DNA from: Rebecca billardiae RCC1528
Taxonomy: Eukaryota; Haptophyta
NCBI GenBank assembly: GCA_965240325.2
Contig: OZ251227.1
Span: 2,790,001 to 2,854,000, forward strand
Direction: 5' to 3'
DNA: 64,000 bases
In this document: one piece after another, positions 30,801-42,800 of the stretch
Position numbering within the stretch: position 1 is the stretch's first letter
How the letters are laid out: every line of letters begins with the position of its first letter
The notes under the pieces: generated by a model
The model's input: the letters and a program-made list of their open reading frames with translations, nothing else
Told to the model about the DNA's origin: nothing
Database searches by the model: none
Made by a program: the position numbers and the translations under genes

Positions 30801-33800
30801 GCGCTCACCCTCCTCGGCCTTCGGCGCAACTCGCTGACCGGCGCCGTGCCCAACGAGCTCGGGCTCCTCACCGCTCTGACCAGCCTGGACTGGTACACCA
30901 ACTCGCTGAGCGGCGCGCTGCCCAGCCAGATCGGCAACCTCACCGCGCTCGAGAGCATCGACTTCGAGTCCAACTCGCTCACCGGCACGCTGCCCAGCGC
31001 GGTCGGGCTCCTCACCGCGCTCACCAAGCTCGACTTCGACTGGAACTCGCTCACGGGCATCTTGCCGAGCGAAGTCGGGCTGCTGACCGCGCTGACCAAG
31101 ATGGCCTTTGCAGAGAACAGCCTGACCGGCACGATCTACCCACAGATTGGCTTGCTCACCGAGCTGGCGTACATCGACTTTGAGTCCAACTCGCTCACAG
31201 GCACCTTGCCGAGCGAGACCGGGCTGCTCACCAAGCTGGCGTACCTCGACCTGTACGACAACACGCTCTCCGGCACGCTGCCCACCGAGACAGGCCTTCT
31301 CACGGCCCTCGAGCTGCTCGACCTGTGGGGCAGCTCGCTCACCGGCACCCTGCCCGTCCAGATCGGCCTGCTCACCGCGCTCGAGTACTTCGACCTCCAC
31401 TTCAACAGGCTGACGGCCGCGGTGCCGACCGAGATTGGCAGCCTGACCGCGCTGACCGGGCTCAGGCTGGACGACAACTCGTTTTCAGGCGCAGTGCCCG
31501 TCGAGACTGGCCAGCTCACCGTGCTGGAACTCCTCCGGCTCGACGAGAACTCGCTGACCAACACGCTGCCCGCAGAGATCGGCAGCCTCACCGCGCTGAC
31601 CTACCTCGACGTGGAGGTGAACGCTCTCAACGGCACGATCCCCGTCGCCATCTCGCAGCTCACGGCGATGAAATGGCTCGTCCTCAGCGATAACGCGTTC
31701 ACGGGCTCACTGCCGAGCGAGCTGGGGCTGCTGACGCAGCTCCTCTTCATCAACGTCGAGTACAACCAGCTGGGTGGCTCGATCCCGAGCGAGCTCGGCG
31801 TGCTGACGTCGATGACCTACCTCGACTTTGAGGACAACACCCTGGTCGGTCCGGTGCCCACCGAGATCGGCCTGCTGACCGGGTTGACGTTCCTCGACTT
31901 CTACGTCAACCTGCTGACGTCCTCCATCCCGACCGAGATCGGGCAGCTGACGGGGGTCACCTACCTCGACTTTGACGACAACAGCATGTCGGGAGGGCTG
32001 CCCAGCACCCTGGGGCTGCTCACGGCGATGGACAAGTTCTACATCGACGGCAACCCCGACGTGGTCGGCACGATCCCGACAGAGATTGCTGCGCTCACCG
32101 CGCTCACCTACTTTGGCACGTCCGGCTCAGGCGTGTGCGGCGACCTGGCCCTGCTGGGGCTCAACGGCTCGGGCATCATCTACCCGGACCCGCTGCCCGT
32201 GTGCTTGTCGCCGCCGCCGTCGCCGCCACCGCCGCCGCCGCCGCCGCCGCCCAACGTGGTGCTCGCCGAGGTGAAGATCGCGCCCGGCTCGAACGGCAAG
32301 GCCAGCCTCACCGCCGGCAACGAGCAGCGCTTTGGCTTTGGCGTCGCCGGCATCGGCGACCTCGACGGCGACGGCGTGCCCGACGCGATGGTGGGCGCCA
32401 TCACGGAGGACGTCGGCGGCTGGAACCGCGGCGCGGCGTACGTGCTCTTCATGAACAGCAACGGCACGGTCAAGTCCGAGCAGCGGATCGGCGGCGACTC
32501 CGGCGGGCTCGCGTACGATTTTCCTCTCGACTCGCAGTTTGGCATCGGCATGGACGCGATCGGCGACCTCGACGGCGACGGGATCACCGAGCTGGTGGTG
32601 AGCGAGAAAGCCGCGGACGACAAGGGCGCGATCTTCGTGCTGTTCATGCACCAGAACGGCACGGTGAGGGAGTACACGCGCCTCGCCGACGGTGTCGGCC
32701 CGCTGGTGCTGCCGGCGAGCGCGTACTTCGGCTACGGCCTCAGCGGCCTTGGTGACCTGGACGGCGACGGCGTGCCCGACCTGGCCGCGGGCGGGATCAA
32801 GTATCTGTCGTCGAGCCAGGGCGCGCTGTCTGTGATGTTCCTCAACACCGACGGCACCATCAAGGCGATCGAGACGATCACGATGGGCGTGGGCGGCTTC
32901 AACGCCACGCTGGGGAGCACCGACGAGTTTGGCAAGGACCTGGACGCGCTGGGCGACGTGAACGGGGACGGCATCGTCGACCTGCTGGTCGGCGCGCCGG
33001 GCGACGGCACGGGCGGCACGACGGACCGCGGCGCGGCGTACGTGCTCTTCCTGAACACGACAGGCCGCGCGAAGGGCTACTACAAGCTCACGCCCGGCGT
33101 CGACCTCCCCGCCGTGGCCGATGGCACGTTTGTGGGGCGCGGCGTGGGCGGCGCGGGCGACCTCGACGGCGACGGCGTGCCCGACGCTCTGGTCGGCGCG
33201 CCCGGGCCGGCGTCGAGCGGCGGCGCGCTGTACGTGGTGTACCTCAACGCCGACGGCAGCGCGAAGCACGTGGACACGATCGCCGACGGCTTTGGCGGCT
33301 TCGTCGGGCCGCTCAGCCTGGACGACAACTTCGGGGCGCGCGTGCGTCTGCTCGGTGACCTCGACGGTGCCGGCAGTGCGCCAGAGATCATCGTCGGCGC
33401 GCACGGGGACGACGACGCCAACTGGGGCCAAGGCGCAGTGTATGTGCTCTCGCTGTCGGGCTACTTCCCGCCGAGCCCGCCGCCGAGCCCGCCGCCGAGC
33501 CCGCCGCCGCCGCCGCCGCCGGTGTGCTCCTCCTTTCCGAGCAGGCTGGAGTGTCAGGAGTCCTACGTCAACTGCACCACGATCAATTCCACCTGCACGA
33601 AGCTGTGCGCGCGCGAGCGCGGCGGCGCGCGCCGGCTGTGCGAGGGCGAGCGCGCGCGTAGGCGTGCCCCGCCCCGCCGTGCGTCGCACGCGCCGCGATG
33701 ACCCGCGCGCGCCCATCGCTGCCCGCCGCCGCGGACGCTGCCACCGACCTGCCATTCGCCGCGCGCCGACCACAGCACCCTCCCGTCGCTGGGGCTCACG

Positions 33801-36800
33801 GGCTCGCTGCCGAGCGGCCTCTTCACCCTCACGCGGCTCACGGCCTTGAATGTGCCCGAGAACAGCTTGACGGCGAGCATCCCGACGGAGACCGGGCTGC
33901 TCACCGCGCTCACCTCCCTGTGCGCGCCGCGCGGCCCCGCGCGCGCGACGCTGCTGCGCCTTGGCGCGTGCTCACTCCCACGCGCTTGCCCGCGATCCGC
34001 CCGCGCTTGCGGCGTGCGTGCGCCTGCGCTCGCAGCAAGCTGAATAGCAACTCGCTCACGGGCTCCGTGCCAACAGAGCTGGGGCAGCTGACGTCGCTGT
34101 TCACGCTCACCACCGGCAGCAACCCCCTCAACTCCACGCTGCCGTCCGAACTCGGCGCGATGAGCGTGCTGGCGACGCTGACGCTGGGCCAGAACGCGCT
34201 CCGCGGCTCGATTCCGTCCGAGCTCAGCGCGCTGTCTGCGCTCACGATGCTGCGGCTGACCGGCAACTCGCTCACGTCGCTCGTGCCGGAGGGGCTCTTC
34301 ACGTTGCCGAGCCTCGTCGGGCTGTACCTCTCCTCGAACTCGCTGACGATCAGCCTGCCGCGCACCATCGGCAACCTCACCGCGATCAAGACGCTCGAAG
34401 TCGCCTCGAACCTGGGGGCCAACGTGATCACCTCGACGCTGCCAACCGAGCTCGGGCTGCTCCCGAATCTCGAGACCTTCAAGCTGAACAAGGCGTCGCT
34501 GAGCTCGGCGCTGCCCTCCGAGCTCGGGCAGATGCCCAAGCTCCTCTCGCTGCAGCTCGCCGACAACCTGCTGTTCGGGTCGCTGCCGACCGAGCTCGGC
34601 GCGCGCGCGGGGCTGAGGTCGCTGGGTGTGCCCGGCAACACGCTGACCGGCCCGGTGCCGACCGAGCTGGGCGAGATCGCGGCGTTGACGGTGCTCGACG
34701 CGGCGAGCAACTTGCTCGCGGGCACGCTGCCGACCGAGATCGGGCGGCTCGCCGGCGCGACGAGTGTGCTGCTGGGTAGTAACGCCGGCCTCTCGGGCAC
34801 GCTGCCCAGCTCGCTCGTCAACATGACTGCGCTCGTCCTACTTGATCTCGAGGGCACGGCCACGTGCGGGCCGCTGCCGATCTCGAGCACGCTCGTGCAG
34901 CCAAGCCCGTTCCCACCGTGCCCGTCGCCGCCGCCGCCGCCGTCGCCACCGTCGCCGCCGTCGCCGCCGCCCAACGTGGTCCTCGCCGAGGTGAAGATCG
35001 CGCCCGGCTCGAACGGCAAGGCCAGCCTCACCGCCGGCAACGAGCAGCGCTTTGGCTTTGGCGCCGCCGGCATCGGCGACCTCGACGGCGACGGCGTGCC
35101 CGACGCGATGGTGGGCGCCATCACGGAGAACGCCGGCGGCTGGAACCGCGGCGCGGCGTACGTGCTCTTCATGAACAGCAACGGCACGGTCAAGTCCGAG
35201 CAGCGGATCGGCGGCGACTCCGGTGGGCTCGCGTACAACTTCCCCGACGCCTCGCAGTTCGGCATGAGCATGGACGCGATCGGCGACCTCGACGGCGACG
35301 GGATCACCGAGCTGGTGGTGAGCGAGAAGACGAACGACAGCAGCCGCGGCGCGCTCTTCGTGCTGTTCATGCACCAGAACGGCACGGTGAGGGAGTACAC
35401 GCGCCTCGCCAACGGCGTCGGCGGGCTCACGCTGCCGGCGAACGCCTACTTTGGCTATGGCGTGGCCGGCCTCGGCGACCTCGACGGCGACGGCGTGCCC
35501 GACGTGGCCGCGGGCCGGATCAGAATCTCGACGTCGAGCAAGGGCGCGGTGGTGGTGATCTTCCTCAACGCCGACGGCTCTATCAAGGCGTTCCAGCTCA
35601 TCGCCGAAGGCAACGGCGGCTTCTCCGGCGGGCTGGCGGGCACTGCCGAGTTTGGCAAGGACCTGGACGCGCTGGGCGACGTGAACGGGGACGGCATCGT
35701 CGACCTGCTGGTCGGCGCGCCGGGCATCGGCTCGGGCGGCACGAACCGCGGCGCGGCGTACGTGCTCTTCCTGAACACGACAGGCCGCGTGAAGAGCCAA
35801 TACAAGCTCACGCCTGGCGTCGACCTCCCCGCCGTGGCCGATGGCACGTTCGTGGGGCGCGGCGTGGGCGGCGCGGGCGACCTCGACGGCGACGGCGTGC
35901 CCGACGCTCTGGTCGGCGCGCCCGGGGCGGCGAGCGGCGGCGCGCTGTACGTGGTGTACCTCAACGCCGACGGCAGCGCGAAGTACGTGGACACGATCGC
36001 CGACGGCTTTGGCGGCTTCGTCGGGCCGCTCGTCTCGGGCGACCTCTTCGGCTCGCGCGCACACCTGCTCGGTGACATGGACGGCGACGGCTCGCCCGAG
36101 ATCATTGTTGGCGCGCACGCCGACGACGACGCCGGCTTCGACAACGGCGCGGTTTACGTGCTCACGCTGTCGGGCTACCTCCCGCCGAGCCCGTCGCCCG
36201 CCCCGCCGCCGAGCCCGCCGCCCGCGCCGACGGTGCGCGCGCAGCCCGAGTTCCAGGCGTGCGAGGCGGACCCGAGCACGTGCACGGCGCTCAGCCTCGG
36301 CAGCCGCGCGCTCACGGGCGAGCTGCCCACCGAGCTCGGCGATTTCACCGCGCTGACCTCGCTCGACGTCCAGCAGAACTCGATCGCGGGCACGATCCCC
36401 ACGGAGCTCGGTCGGCTCAGCGCGCTCACAGGCCTTCTCCTCGCCCAGAACTCGCTCACGGGCCGCCTGCCGACCCATCTGAGCGACACGAACCTCACGG
36501 TGCTCGACGTGCAGTCCAACTCGCTCAACGGCACGCTCTTCGATGGAGATATCTTCGGCGGGCTGGCCGGGCTCACCGAGCTCAACGCTGATTTCAACCC
36601 CTTCAGCGGCACGATCCCCATTCAGGTGCCTGACACGGTGCCGCTGCTCGAGGTCCTGCACGTCGGGTTTGGCGGCTGCACGATCGGCGGTACGATCCCG
36701 TCCCACCTCGGGCAGCTCACGCGGCTCAGGTCCGTGCAGCTGCAGTCGAACCTGCTCTCGGGCACGGTGCCGTCGCAGCTCGGCAGCTGGACGGGCCTCA

Positions 36801-39800
36801 CCAACCTCAGGCTCGGCATGAACTCGCTGTCGGGGACGCTGCCGTCCCAGCTCTTCGCTGGCAAGACCGACCTCCGCGACTTCCGGCTGATGTCCACGTC
36901 GATCACAGGCGGGCTGCCGGCCGGGCTCGCGGCGCTCACGGGCCTGACCAAGCTCAGGCTGCGCTGGTCGCCGCTGGGCGGCCCGCTCAACACCTCGGGC
37001 CTCAACGCGCTGACCTTGCTCGAGCACGCCGAGCTCGTCGGCCTCGATCTCACCGGCACGATCCCGACGCTGGTCGGGCAGCTCACGGCGCTCACGAAGC
37101 TCGACATGTCTTCCAACTCGCTCGGCGGCGCGATCCCGACCCAGATCGGCCTGCTCACCTCGCTCAACACGCTCTTCTTTAAGTCGAACGTGCTCACGGG
37201 CGCGCTGCCCACCACACTTGCCGCGCTCACCGCGCTGTCCGTCTTCAACGTGCGAGACAACGTGTATGTGGTGGGCACGCTGCCGGCCGGGCTCGGCGCG
37301 CTGCCCGCGCTCACCTTCTTCCTCGTGAACGGCACGGCAGCGTGCGGCGACACGGCCGACACGGGGCTCAACGGCACGGGCGTGATCGATATCGACCCGC
37401 TGCCGGTGTGCCCGTCGCCGCCCACGCCGCCGCCGAGCCCGCCGCCCGCCCCGCCGCCGAGCCCGCCGCCCGCGCCGACGGTGCGCGCGCAGCCCGAGTT
37501 CCAGGCGTGCGAGGCCGACCCGAGCACGTGCACGGCTCTCGGCGTGGCCAACCGCGCTCTCACGGGGACGCTGCCGACCGAGCTCGGCCTCTTCAGCGCG
37601 CTCACTGTTATCCACGCCCACCTGAACGGCCTTACTGGCCAGTGGCCCACAGAGATTGGCGGTCTGACGAGCTTGCAGTCCCTCTTGTTGAACAACAACG
37701 CGTTCGACGCGCCGCTGCCGACAGAGATCGGCGGTCTGACGAGCTTGCAGTCCTTCTGGCTGTACAACAACTATGTGATCGGCGCGCCGCTGCCGACAGA
37801 GATCGGCCTCATGACCAGCCTCACCGAAGTGCGCACCTTTCAGGCCGGGCTGACGGGCTCGCTGCCCACCGAGTTTGGCAACATGACGCAGTTGGGTGAA
37901 TTCTCGGCCGGCGGCAACTCGATCACGGGCACGATCCCGACGGAGGTTGGGCAGCTGACCGCTGCGGACGTGCTTCTCGTCTTCGACGCCAATTCGTTCA
38001 CGGGCTCCGTGCCCACAGAGGTGGGCGGGCTCACGGCCCTCGACCGGTTTGGCTGGAACCAGAACAGGCTCAACGGCACGGTGCCGACGGAGGTGGGCAC
38101 GATGCGCGCGCTCAGTTGGCTCCATTTGCACACCAACTCGATCACGGGCCAGATGCCCACCGAGCTCGGCAACATGACCGCCCTCACGCACCTTCAGCTG
38201 CAAATCAACTCGCTGACGGGGCCGATCCCGACCGAGCTCGGCCTCGCAGCCAGCATGGTCAATCTCGAGCTCTACCAGAACGCGCTCTCTGGCGGCTTGC
38301 CGACGGAGCTCGGCGCGCTGAACGCGCTCAAAGAGATCCAGCTCTACGAAAACAGTCTGAACGGCACGCTGCCGACGACACTGGGCAGTCTCACGCGCAT
38401 GCTTAACATCCAGCTCGGAGACAACTCGCTGCGCGGCACGCTGCCGTCGGAGATCGGGCTGCTCACCGCGATGACGCGCCTGGAGCTCGACACGAACTCG
38501 CTGAGCGGCACGCTGCCGACGACGCTCGGCCAGCTCGCCGCGCTCGCGCTTTTCAGCATCGCCACGAACCCGGACGTGCTGGGCACGCTGCCCTCGGAGA
38601 TCGGCGCGATCGGCGCGCTCACCGCCTTTGTCGTGACGTCGACGGGGGTGTGCGGCGACACGGCAGCGACGGGGCTGAACGGCACAGGCGTGATCGACCC
38701 GGACCCGCTGACCGCTTGCGCGTCGCCCACGCCGCCGCCACCCGGTCCGCCGCCGAGCCCGCCGCCCGCGCCGACGGTGCGCGCGCAGCCCGAGTTCCAG
38801 GCGTGCGAGGCCGACCCGTCGACGTGCACCTCGCTCAGCCTCAGCAGCCGTGCGCTCACGGGCACGCTGCCCACCGAGCTCGGCCTCTTCAGCGCGCTCA
38901 CCGAGCTGATCGTGGCGTCCAACTCAATCACCGGCCCACTGCCGACGGAGCTCGGCCGGCTGGTCAACCTGACGAAGTTCTCGGCGAACTCAAACCTGCT
39001 CACCGGCCCGACGTTCGACAACGCCACGTTTGGCGCGCTCGGCTCACTCACGACGCTCTTCCTGACGGCCAACCCGCTGAGCGGCACGGTCCCGTCCGAG
39101 CTCGCCCTGTGGATGCCGGCGCTGAAAGACTTTGCGTTTGGCGACGGCGGGAGCACGCTCAGTGGCACGCTGCCAACTGAGCTGGGTGAGCTCAGCAGCC
39201 TGGGGAGGCTGTTCGTGGCGGGGACCTCGCTCGCGGGGACGGTGCCGACAGAGATCGGCCGAGCGGCGGGGCTCTCCACGCTCACGCTCAGCTCGCCCTT
39301 GTTGAGCGGCGTGCTGCCGGCCGAGCTCTTCACCTCCAAGCCGGTGCTCGCAGAGGTGGTCGTCGCGGGCGCGCAGCTCACCGGCGGGCTGCCAGTGGCG
39401 CTCGGCGACGCGACGGCGCTCACCAAGCTCGCGGTCAACACGATGAGCCTCGGCGGCGCGCTCAACTTCTCGCTCGGCGCGCTCACCGCGCTGCACACCC
39501 TCGATCTCGCGGTGCTCTCGCTCACGGGCACGCTCCCCACCGCGCTTGGCCTGCTCACGTCGCTCGATCACCTTGTCCTCGCCGCCAATTCGCTGAGCGG
39601 CCCTGTGCCGAGCGAGCTCGGGCTCCTGACCGCGCTGACGGCGGTGGGGCTGCAGTCCAACTCGCTGAGCAGCAGGCTGCCCAGCGAGCTCGGCCTGCTG
39701 ACCAGGCTCGCGGAGTTCTTGGCCTCGAACAACACGCCCGTCACCGGCGCGCTGCCGACCGAGATCGACCTGCTGACTGCGCTCACGAGCTTCAACGTGG

Positions 39801-42800
39801 AGGCCACGGGCGTGTGCGGCTACTCGGCCGCGTGGAACGGGACGGGCGTGGTGCGGCCTGACCCGCTGCCGCTGTGCGCGTCGCCCACGCCGCCGCCGAG
39901 CCCGCCGCCGAGCCCGCCGCCCGCGCCGCCACCGAGCCCGCCCTCCCCGCCGCCCAGCGTGGTCCTGTCCGAGGTGAAGCTCGCGAACGGCACGAACGGC
40001 GTGATCGTGCCCAGCGTCGCGTGGTGGGGCTGGGTCGCGGGCATCGGCGACCTGGATGGCGACGGCATCCCGGACGCGCTGTCCGGCGCGGTTCACGACG
40101 TGTTCGACAGGCAGGGCGCTGCGTACGTGCTGTTCCTCAACTCGGACGGGACTGTGCGGGCACAGCAGAAGATCGCGAACGGGATCGGCGGCTTCACCAA
40201 CGCGCTGAGCAACCTCGATCAGTTCGGCTTTGGCGCGGACCGGCTCGGTGACCTCGACGGCGACAACGTGACCGAGCTGATGGTGAACTCGCTGGACAGC
40301 GCGAACAAGGGCGCGCTCTTCGTGCTGTTCATGCATCGCAACGGCACCGTGCGCGAGTACCAGAAGCTCGCGCAGGGCGTGGGCGGCTTCACGTCGACGC
40401 TCGACGCGGGCGACTTGTTCGGGGAGAGCCTGTCGGGGCTCGGCGATCTGGACGGCGACGGCGTGCCGGACGTGATCGCGGGCGCGACGAGCGACGACAC
40501 GGGCGTGAGCGGCGGCGGCGCGGTGTACGTGCTCCTGCTCAACGCGGATGGCACGGTGAAGGCGGAGCAGAAGATCGCCTCGGGCACGGGCGGGCTGAGC
40601 GCGAGCTTGGCTGCCGATGACTTCTTTGGGGGCGGCGTGGCGACACTGGGCGACGTTGACGGTGACGGCGTCGTCGACGTGCTGGTCGGCGCGCCCGGTG
40701 ACGACACCGCCGCCACGAACGCAGGCGCCTTGTACGTGCTCTTCCTGCACGCGAATGGCACGGTGAAAGCGGAGCGGAAGCTCGTGCCTGACGGGAGCGA
40801 CATGCCGCTCACGGCGAGCGCGTCGTGGGTGTTTGGAGTCGCGGTGGGCGGCGCGGGCGACCTGGACGGCGACGGCGTGCCTGATGCTCTGGTCGGCGCG
40901 ACGGGCGTTGTCCGCACCGCCGGCAAGACCGGCGCCGCGTTTGTGGTCTACCTGAACGCTGACGGCAGCACCAAGCACGTGGACGAGATCAGCGCGGACG
41001 CGGGCGGCTTCACTGGGCCGCTCGCGCACGACGACGAGTTTGGCAGGAAGGTGGCCCTGCTCGGCGACCTGGACGGGGGCGGCAATCCGTCGATCATCGT
41101 GGGCGCGCCCAAGGATGCCCAAGGCGCGGCGTGGGTGCTCAAGCTGTCGGGCTACTACCCGCCGAGCCCGCCCTCGCCGCCGCCGAGCCCGCCGCCGAGC
41201 CCGCCGCCCGCGCCGCCACCGAGCCCGCCCTCCCCGCCGCCCAGCGTGGTCCTGTCCGAGGTGAAGCTCGCGAACGGCACGAACGGCGTGATCGTGCCCA
41301 GCGTCGCGTGGTGGGGCTGGGTCGCGGGCATCGGCGACCTGGATGGCGACGGCATCCCGGACGCGCTGTCCGGCGCGGTTCACGACGTGTTCGACAGGCA
41401 GGGCGCTGCGTACGTGCTGTTCCTCAACTCGGACGGGACTGTGCGGGCACAGCAGAAGATCGCGAACGGGATCGGCGGCTTCACCAACGCGCTGAGCAAC
41501 CTCGATCAGTTCGGCTTTGGCGCGGACCGGCTCGGTGACCTCGACGGCGACAACGTGACCGAGCTGATGGTGAACTCGCTGGACAGCGCGAACAAGGGCG
41601 CGCTCTTCGTGCTGTTCATGCATCGCAACGGCACCGTGCGCGAGTACCAGAAGCTCGCGCAGGGCGTGGGCGGCTTCACGTCGACGCTCGACGCGGGCGA
41701 CTTGTTCGGGGAGAGCCTGTCGGGGCTCGGCGATCTGGACGGCGACGGCGTGCCGGACGTGATCGCGGGCGCGACGAGCGACGACACGGGCGTGAGCGGC
41801 GGCGGCGCGGTGTACGTGCTCCTGCTCAACGCGGATGGCACGGTGAAGGCGGAGCAGAAGATCGCCTCGGGCACGGGCGGGCTGAGCGCGAGCTTGGCTG
41901 CCGATGACTTCTTTGGGGGCGGCGTGGCGACACTGGGCGACGTTGACGGTGACGGCGTCGTCGACGTGCTGGTCGGCGCGCCCGGTGACGACACCGCCGC
42001 CACGAACGCAGGCGCCTTGTACGTGCTCTTCCTGCACGCGAATGGCACGGTGAAAGCGGAGCGGAAGCTCGTGCCTGACGGGAGCGACATGCCGCTCACG
42101 GCGAGCGCGTCGTGGGTGTTTGGAGTCGCGGTGGGCGGCGCGGGCGACCTGGACGGCGACGGCGTGCCTGATGCTCTGGTCGGCGCGACGGGCGTTGTCC
42201 GCACCGCCGGCAAGACCGGCGCCGCGTTTGTGGTCTACCTGAACGCTGACGGCAGCACCAAGCACGTGGACGAGATCAGCGCGGACGCGGGCGGCTTCAC
42301 TGGGCCGCTCGCGCACGACGACGAGTTTGGCAGGAAGGTGGCCCTGCTCGGCGACCTGGACGGGGGCGGCAATCCGTCGATCATCGTGGGCGCGCCCAAG
42401 GATGCCCAAGGCGCGGCGTGGGTGCTCAAGCTGTCGGGCTACTACCCGCCGAGCCCGCCCTCGCCGCCGCCGAGCCCGCCGCCGAGCCCGCCGCCCGCGC
42501 CGCCACCGAGCCCGCCCTCCCCGCCGCCCAGCGTGGTCCTGTCCGAGGTGAAGCTCGCGAACGGCACGAACGGCGTGATCGTGCCCAGCGTCGCGTGGTG
42601 GGGCTGGGTCGCGGGCATCGGCGACCTGGATGGCGACGGCATCCCGGACGCGCTGTCCGGCGCGGTTCACGACGTGTTCGACAGGCAGGGCGCTGCGTAC
42701 GTGCTGTTCCTCAACTCGGACGGGACTGTGCGGGCACAGCAGAAGATCGCGAACGGGATCGGCGGCTTCACCAACGCGCTGAGCAACCTCGATCAGTTCG

